Under the pieces are notes generated by a model. The model searched no databases. It saw only the letters and a list, made by a program, of their open reading frames with translations, and was not told where the DNA came from. 64,000 nt of DNA from contig NW_020170382.1 in NCBI RefSeq assembly GCF_000524195.1, positions 791,661-855,660 of the forward strand, given 5' to 3'. The stretch's first letter is position 1, and each line of letters begins with the position of its first letter. This DNA comes from Echinococcus granulosus. Lineage: Eukaryota; Platyhelminthes; Cestoda; Cyclophyllidea; Taeniidae. The translations under genes were made by a program, and so were the position numbers. This document shows positions 60,601-64,000 of this stretch, piece by piece.

Positions 60601-63600
60601 TAATGGGGCAGAACATGTATTGCTGCCGTACATAAGGGCTGGAGGTCTACTGGCATGGTCAGGAGCAGCGGCTTAAGTGTCCTCGAAACCGAATAAACGA
60701 GTTAAACAAATAACCAAAGCATTACACTTCATTATTGATGTAAGTCGGAGGTCACTTGCTTTCGGTGGTATTAAGAGCAAGTTTTGTAGAGAATTATAAA
60801 AAATACCTCCAGGGGTTATTCATCCTTTGGATGTTTGTATTCCTTTCAGTTAATTTTTGACTCTCCACATGTTAGCGATTGGAACCTCAATTTTCGTGCT
60901 CTCTTTTCACGAATATGGAAGGACTGTCGCTTTATTTCAGTGGCTGTTTTGTCATGGTTTCGTAGCTCTATTTTTCTCATAACTGTGTGTGTTGTCCTGG
61001 TTCATGTCACTGCGTACTTCCTTCTCTAATTAATAATTCATTCAAACACTTATGTTGTCACTAATAGCCAAAAGCCCACCAACTTGATGTTGAATTTTCT
61101 TAGTGATTTAATCCATTCTTCCGTGGCGTTTCACGTATGTATGAAAACTCGTAAGCGAAATGCAATTCGGGAATATTCAAGGCCGGTCAGTAAATGTCAC
61201 TTTAGCGCTGAGTGATTCACCGGTTCCAAATTGTTATGCGATTTCGCAGTTATTCAAGGCATTTGTTTCCGCATACCACTTCGAAGTGTTAAGAGACCAC
61301 TCATTTCCCCTTATTTAGTCTGATGTTTTCTTATTTTTTAACCCAAATTATGTGATAATTTGGAGTCAATTGCCTTTGTTAGTAACTGATGCTTAAATCA
61401 ACCTGAATCCTCCTCTAAGTATCATTAATCGAGCTTTCTAATCCTTACTTACTCAAAGAAACGTGCCTCTCATCGTATTGGGGACTCGACATGTTCCCTT
61501 TCCCTACTTAAATTTTCACTTCTTTTTACTTTTGAATGATGTTTTAATTTGTTCTTAATAACTACAAGTTACATTGTCGACTTGTGCCTTGTAGTAGAGT
61601 GATTTGTGCACCGTTTGTTTTAAACGACGAAGGTGCTTAGTTTATTTAAAGACGAAGTGCTATTTTGTGATTTTGCTGATCTTGAAACGAAATTCCACCA
61701 CCTAATGCTGATAGTTATTCGATGAAGTGCCTCCTTCGTTTTCTTCCTCCTCATAGGTTATGATATTTTACCGAGTTAACTCATTCCTCTATTTTGTTTA
61801 AACCGTTCGAATTATGCTCTTTGATTTTTGATGCAACATGATAGCAGGTCAAATTTTTAAAAATAAGTCTTAGTTTGAAATTGTGACATTATCTGTAACA
61901 ACTACTGTGGGTGTAGTTGGAACGTGATGGCGACTGTCATCGAACTTTGGATGGGCATTATCAGACCTCGTTTCTTCCCCCTTTTCAGGTCTCGACCGAT
62001 GATCGCCAGACCTTCTCACGGCCCGGAGAGGAGCGCTTGCCATCGCCACCCAACGCCGTGCTCTGTGGTGTCAATTGGCCCTCATCACGATCTCAGAGTA
62101 GTCCTCCTCTCAACAGCGATACGGCGGTCTCAGTGACAGCTTCAGGTGAGTCGCTTTTTGCCACCTAATTGATCTTTTTGGGCGTGGTCAGAGCTGCAGA
62201 CATCCAGCGTGGATGCCTGAAATGTGGTGCAGAAGTAGCCTAGTTACTTCAGAAAACGTCGTGTGGCGTTCAAGTCCAGACGTAGGTTATTCAATAGATG
62301 GAAGGATTGAGAGGCAAGACCCTGTGTCGCCACCGCTGCTATCATCATTGGTCATCGGACGTGATCAGAAACCCAGGCATTCCATAGAGAAACCTCGGCA
62401 GGGTAGGCCTAAGAGCAACTCATATTTTACCGTAGGTCGGTAGTTTCTCCATAAGTCATTTTCATCCACACGAGCCCAGAAGTAGCTTTATTTTACGCAT
62501 AGGGAAGAAGCTAGGAGGCTAACAATTTCGATGTCATTGATGTGAAGGCCACTTTAAAAGGGATTGAACTTGCTCGGGTATTAGTAAAGGTAGTCGTTTA
62601 TGAGCAAATCGGATATCCGCTACATCCCACCAAGATTGAGATATTTTCATTTTGTTGTTGTTGCTCACAACTAAGTTCCTCCATTAGTCTTGTTGCTAAA
62701 ATTCACGTTGCATCCATTACTGACGTGGACTAAGTCAGAGTTCATTCCATCATCGATATTCTTATCAGGAGAAAGTGACTGCTTTTGGAAACATTCGTAT
62801 CATTTGTACCTGGGAAACTGAGGTCGGCACAGCTAGTGTTTGAAACACTCCTCAAAGGCTTTAGTAATGTTTTCGAGCCGGAAAGTAACCCTGCTGTAAG
62901 CCTACAGACGGAATGAGAATCTCGTATCATTTCTTTTATTAGAAAAATAAGGACTACTGTTGTTTTAACTTAGGTGTTTACCGGGTTTCTTTGGGAAAAT
63001 ATCCTAGCCTTGGAAAATAATGCGTTTAAAGCAGCAAATCAGTTTTGGTAGACCTTCAAATTGATTATGTAACTTTATAGTTTGGGCAAACTCCCCTTAT
63101 TCGGGTTACTCATTAAGTTTAATACTGCTTGTGTACTGTGGGCGGTTTTTTTCTGGAGTAATCGAAGCGGGTTTGGTCACTTTTTATTGTCCTTTTTACA
63201 CTGGAAAGCCACCTTTGCCTCACCCTCCTTGTCAACAGTTCCTCGCCGCACACCGATTCCCGTGCCACCGCAGCGTACAGAGTCAACACGAAGTCAGGAT
63301 TCGGAGGTGACTGAAGGTGTCCCTAAATCGAGTCCCAAGATGGGCCTGCCCTCCACCACTCAATCTCCATCCAATGGTCTGGCAACGGCAAGTAGTGGCA
63401 GTACCAACAGTCTCGATTTCCACAGTGAACTTTCCTCCCGCCTGAAGCGCCAACTGGACAATTCGAGGTCCACTGACAGTCCCACTCGTTCGCCCGCCCC
63501 ACCCGGTGCCGCCACTGTCACCGCGGAGATGATCCAAGCCTCCAAGTCGAAGCTTAAGGCAACCACTACCACCACTCCTGCCACCATCACAGCCATAGAG

Positions 63601-64000
63601 ACCCAATCCGCACCCTCCGTGCCCGCATGGAAGGAGCTGGTGGTTCAGCGACGTCTCAAGAATGCCGAGCCGCCTGCAGGTAAGCGGATGAGCTGGACAC
63701 CCACGTCCAACTCCTGTTCTTCCTCTTCCGCCCTCAAACAACAGCAGCAATCATCAAACGTGGAGGCCTTTCCAGAAGTGGTGGAGGAGGAGGAAGAGGG
63801 TGGAGAAGAACGGGAAGGAGCTCTTCCAGCCATCATGTCGCAGTCGGTGACGTACACAAGCAGTTCCACCGTGATGCCCCCACCATCGTCGGGAAGTCCT
63901 TCCTCCTACGAGCATCTGCTGCAGCAGGTGACGGATCTCTGCGCTGATCTGAATCTGGCGAAAGTAAATCTTCCGAATGAGCACAATAGCACATTGGTGG
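30495..64000 (+). CDS. ABL: ABL-family non-receptor tyrosine kinase, partial (5' and 3' ends missing)
   Basis: Twelve exons were placed by GT-AG borders and matching phase: 30495-30635, 31131-31504, 34476-34671, 38314-38390, 40124-40208, 48134-48311, 54837-55177, 56025-56246, 58473-58843, 61989-62145, 62253-62402 and 63239 to beyond the end, about 1018 codons. Domain order is SH3 (ALYDYD...GWVPVSCL), SH2 (WYHGAI, FLVRES), kinase ([31 protein letters not shown]) and a long Pro/Ser-rich tail. SH3-SH2-kinase followed by a long tail, with ITEF at the gatekeeper and [10 protein letters not shown] after the kinase domain, points to ABL rather than SRC, which ends just after its kinase. ABL kinases link receptors to actin and cell-shape control. 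The first exon starts in mid-codon, so an upstream exon exists; the last exon is still open at the window end. Confidence 0.9.
31131..31504 (+). CDS. ABL: ABL exon: rest of SH3 and first half of SH2
   Basis: Follows TTTTTGGTAG. SH3 ends with [16 protein letters not shown]. An Ala/Ser linker leads to the SH2 start [15 protein letters not shown] and [19 protein letters not shown], where the Arg of FLVRES binds phosphotyrosine. The donor is GTGAGT, phase 0. Confidence 0.92.
33990..34089. other. Assembly gap with duplicated edges (100 N)
   Basis: Exactly 100 N in the ABL intron between the two SH2 exons. The 19 bases before it (33971-33989) are identical to the 19 after it (34090-34108), so the two contig ends probably overlap and the gap may have no real length. 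Confidence 0.97.
34476..34671 (+). CDS. ABL: ABL exon: second half of SH2 and kinase linker
   Basis: Follows CCCCTCTGCAG with [19 protein letters not shown], the second SH2 helix region, then [14 protein letters not shown] and the linker to the kinase ([18 protein letters not shown]). WEI at the domain entrance is typical of ABL and SRC kinases. Confidence 0.9.
35640..37900. repeat. Diverged interspersed repeat family in an ABL intron
   Basis: A block reading roughly GGGGTAATTAACAATGCAC occurs near 35648, 36217 and 37129, each followed by a GGTTGGTC/TGGTCGA-like segment. A second block, GACTGGTGATTTTAGTCT, occurs near 36481 and 37704 and, more diverged, at 42884. The copies are old and have no clear ends. 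Confidence 0.45.
38314..38390 (+). CDS. ABL: ABL exon: glycine-rich loop and catalytic lysine
   Basis: 77-bp exon encoding [18 protein letters not shown] and TVAVKTLK. It contains the ATP-binding GxGxxG loop and the VAVK lysine. Phase 1 in, phase 0 out. Confidence 0.92.
40124..40208 (+). CDS. ABL: ABL exon: kinase helix C
   Basis: 85 bp after CCCTTTCAG encoding [18 protein letters not shown] and HPNLVRLLG. The Glu in LQEA is the expected partner of the catalytic lysine. Confidence 0.92.
41016..42098 (-). mobile_element. Full TRIM element 2
   Basis: LTRs at 41016-41203 and 41909-42098 enclose 705 bp. The 4-bp target duplication ATTG is at 41012-41015 and 42099-42102. The interior shares its blocks and their order with elements 1 and 3 (CAACGTA...GGTGCTGTAAG, AACTGGATCTG, TTCTCCCATCCGCAGC). 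On the minus strand a purine tract precedes one LTR. No ORF is shared between copies. It lies in an ABL intron opposite to the gene's transcription. Confidence 0.88.
44105..44278 (-). mobile_element. Solo TRIM LTR with target-site duplication
   Basis: 174-bp LTR copy, starting TGCGGCACCCCGAGTCT and ending TTATTCA, flanked by TGAC at 44101-44104 and 44279-44282. Central block GGCTCTACTGGGATGTCCCG and GAGTTAAACAAGC near the end match the family. Confidence 0.8.
44351..44379. repeat. Perfect 29-bp palindrome
   Basis: Two 14-bp arms (CATTTAAATTGACA and its reverse complement) surround a single G. It could form a tight hairpin or cruciform. It lies 72 bp after a solo LTR. Confidence 0.9.
46815..48110. 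repeat. Diverged tandem array, about 100-117 bp period
   Basis: The motif AATCGCC(A/G)TT(C/T)GTTTG recurs near 46852, 46951, 47062 and 47179, and again near 48088. CTAAATAG blocks precede some copies and GAAGCAAAAC blocks occur between others. It looks like a decayed minisatellite in the ABL intron before the hinge exon. Confidence 0.4.
48134..48311 (+). CDS. ABL: ABL exon: hinge and gatekeeper to HR of the HRD motif
   Basis: Encodes [24 protein letters not shown]-type helix sequence and EEHNFIHR. The gatekeeper in IITEF is threonine, as in human ABL. The exon follows a 7.9-kb intron carrying TRIM element 2, a solo LTR and a diverged tandem array. Confidence 0.92.
48312..54836. other. ABL: Large ABL intron, no nested gene seen
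   Basis: 6.5 kb with no recognised exon, TRIM copy or RNA gene. Several open frames of 60-100 codons occur but have no domain and no consistent splice partners. Confidence 0.5.
54837..55177 (+). CDS. ABL: ABL exon: catalytic loop, DFG, activation loop
   Basis: Encodes [62 protein letters not shown] and [17 protein letters not shown]. All catalytic motifs are intact. The activation loop has one more residue than in human ABL or SRC (DVTYRAREG). Exon phase joins to the next exon to restore LDCWSWN. Confidence 0.95.
56025..56246 (+). CDS. ABL: ABL exon: end of kinase domain and proline tract
   Basis: Encodes [20 protein letters not shown], the last kinase helices, then [13 protein letters not shown], then [13 protein letters not shown] and [15 protein letters not shown]. 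Proline tracts are SH3 ligands. The RRSSSCDR stretch resembles the basic/serine motif downstream of the kinase in animal ABL. Confidence 0.93.
58473..58843 (+). CDS. ABL: ABL tail exon 1
   Basis: Follows CTCGTTTCAG, phase 1 in and phase 0 out. Encodes a glycine- and glutamine-rich low-complexity stretch, a LPPPPL tract and [19 protein letters not shown], which offers PxxP-type SH3 ligands. GC-rich compared with the surrounding introns. Confidence 0.8.
59674..60726 (-). mobile_element. Full TRIM element 3
   Basis: LTRs at 59674-59867 (194 bp) and 60561-60726 (166 bp) enclose 693 bp. The 4-bp duplication CTTC is at 59670-59673 and 60727-60730. The interior is co-linear with element 2 for its whole length. 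It sits in the ABL intron between tail exons 1 and 2, again antisense to the gene. The interior has no ORF shared with the other copies. Confidence 0.88.
61989..62145 (+). CDS. ABL: ABL tail exon 2
   Basis: Follows CCCCCTTTTCAG. Encodes [33 protein letters not shown] and ends VTAS plus one base at GTGAGT. Ser/Pro-rich, no folded domain visible. Confidence 0.75.
62253..62402 (+). CDS. ABL: Candidate ABL cassette exon (150 nt)
   Basis: Lies between TTACTTCAG and GTAGGC, both phases 1, so it can be included or skipped without a frame change. Encodes 50 residues containing [16 protein letters not shown] and [15 protein letters not shown]. The intron before it would be only 107 bp. Confidence 0.55.
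63239..64000 (+). CDS. ABL: ABL tail exon 4, open at window end
   Basis: Follows GTCAACAG and stays open to the last base. Encodes [33 protein letters not shown], a threonine-rich stretch, an acidic run ([15 protein letters not shown]) and [17 protein letters not shown]. An internal GTAAGC at 63680 could act as an alternative donor. The F-actin-binding domain expected at the ABL C-terminus would lie beyond the window. Confidence 0.8.

Noticed and set aside
63283..63984. Long minus-strand open frames at the window end
   Set aside because: Reverse-strand shadows of the GC-rich, Ser/Pro-rich ABL tail exon.
1..64000. CRISPR arrays, prokaryotic operons, rRNA genes
   Set aside because: No regularly spaced identical repeats, no bacterial gene organisation and no rRNA-like sequence. 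The window is eukaryotic.

Overview
The window is eukaryotic and most likely from a flatworm (Platyhelminthes), probably a tapeworm. Exons are short and separated by introns of up to about 8 kb, one intron is only 34 bp, and 3' splice sites lie at or within 9 nt of the start codons of two genes, as expected for spliced-leader trans-splicing. The region is also seeded with miniature LTR elements (TRIMs), which are known from taeniid cestodes. The species assignment is inference. There are three N gaps: 1-94, 23208-23307 and 33990-34089.

Layout on the + strand. 95-177 is a GTT microsatellite. 178-4797 has no recognisable gene and is very AT-rich from about 2.9 to 4.7 kb. 4.8-7.7 kb is a cluster of TRIM elements. 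7963-18896 is an eight-exon ANKLE2-like gene (ankyrin repeats, nuclear-envelope reassembly factor) whose exon phases join to a 750-residue protein. 20530-22578 is an intronless 682-codon ALDH16A1-like gene that has lost the catalytic cysteine region. 22.6-26.5 kb holds degenerate LTR copies and, on the minus strand, a small candidate gene (24926-25421). 26578-29303 is a five-exon gene I could not identify, predicted to encode a 220-residue protein with an N-terminal signal sequence or anchor. 30495 to the window end is an ABL-family tyrosine kinase gene (SH3, SH2, kinase, long proline/serine-rich tail). Twelve exons were placed by phase; both its 5' end and its 3' end are missing.

The main mobile-element result is one family of terminal-repeat retrotransposons in miniature. 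Three elements are complete (5690-6656, 41016-42098, 59674-60726), each with about 165-197 bp direct terminal repeats, a roughly 590-705 bp internal region without a shared ORF, and 4-5 bp target-site duplications. Two solo LTRs (4802-4998, 44105-44278) have 4 bp duplications, and there are several degenerate copies. The internal region carries a polypurine tract and a primer-binding-like sequence, which place the three complete copies on the minus strand.

The genes do not form an obvious pathway. ANKLE2 acts in nuclear-envelope reassembly, the ALDH16 homologue looks like a pseudoenzyme, and ABL is a cytoskeletal signalling kinase. The most novel items are the TRIM family, the unidentified five-exon gene, the small minus-strand gene and a likely 150-nt cassette exon in the ABL tail.
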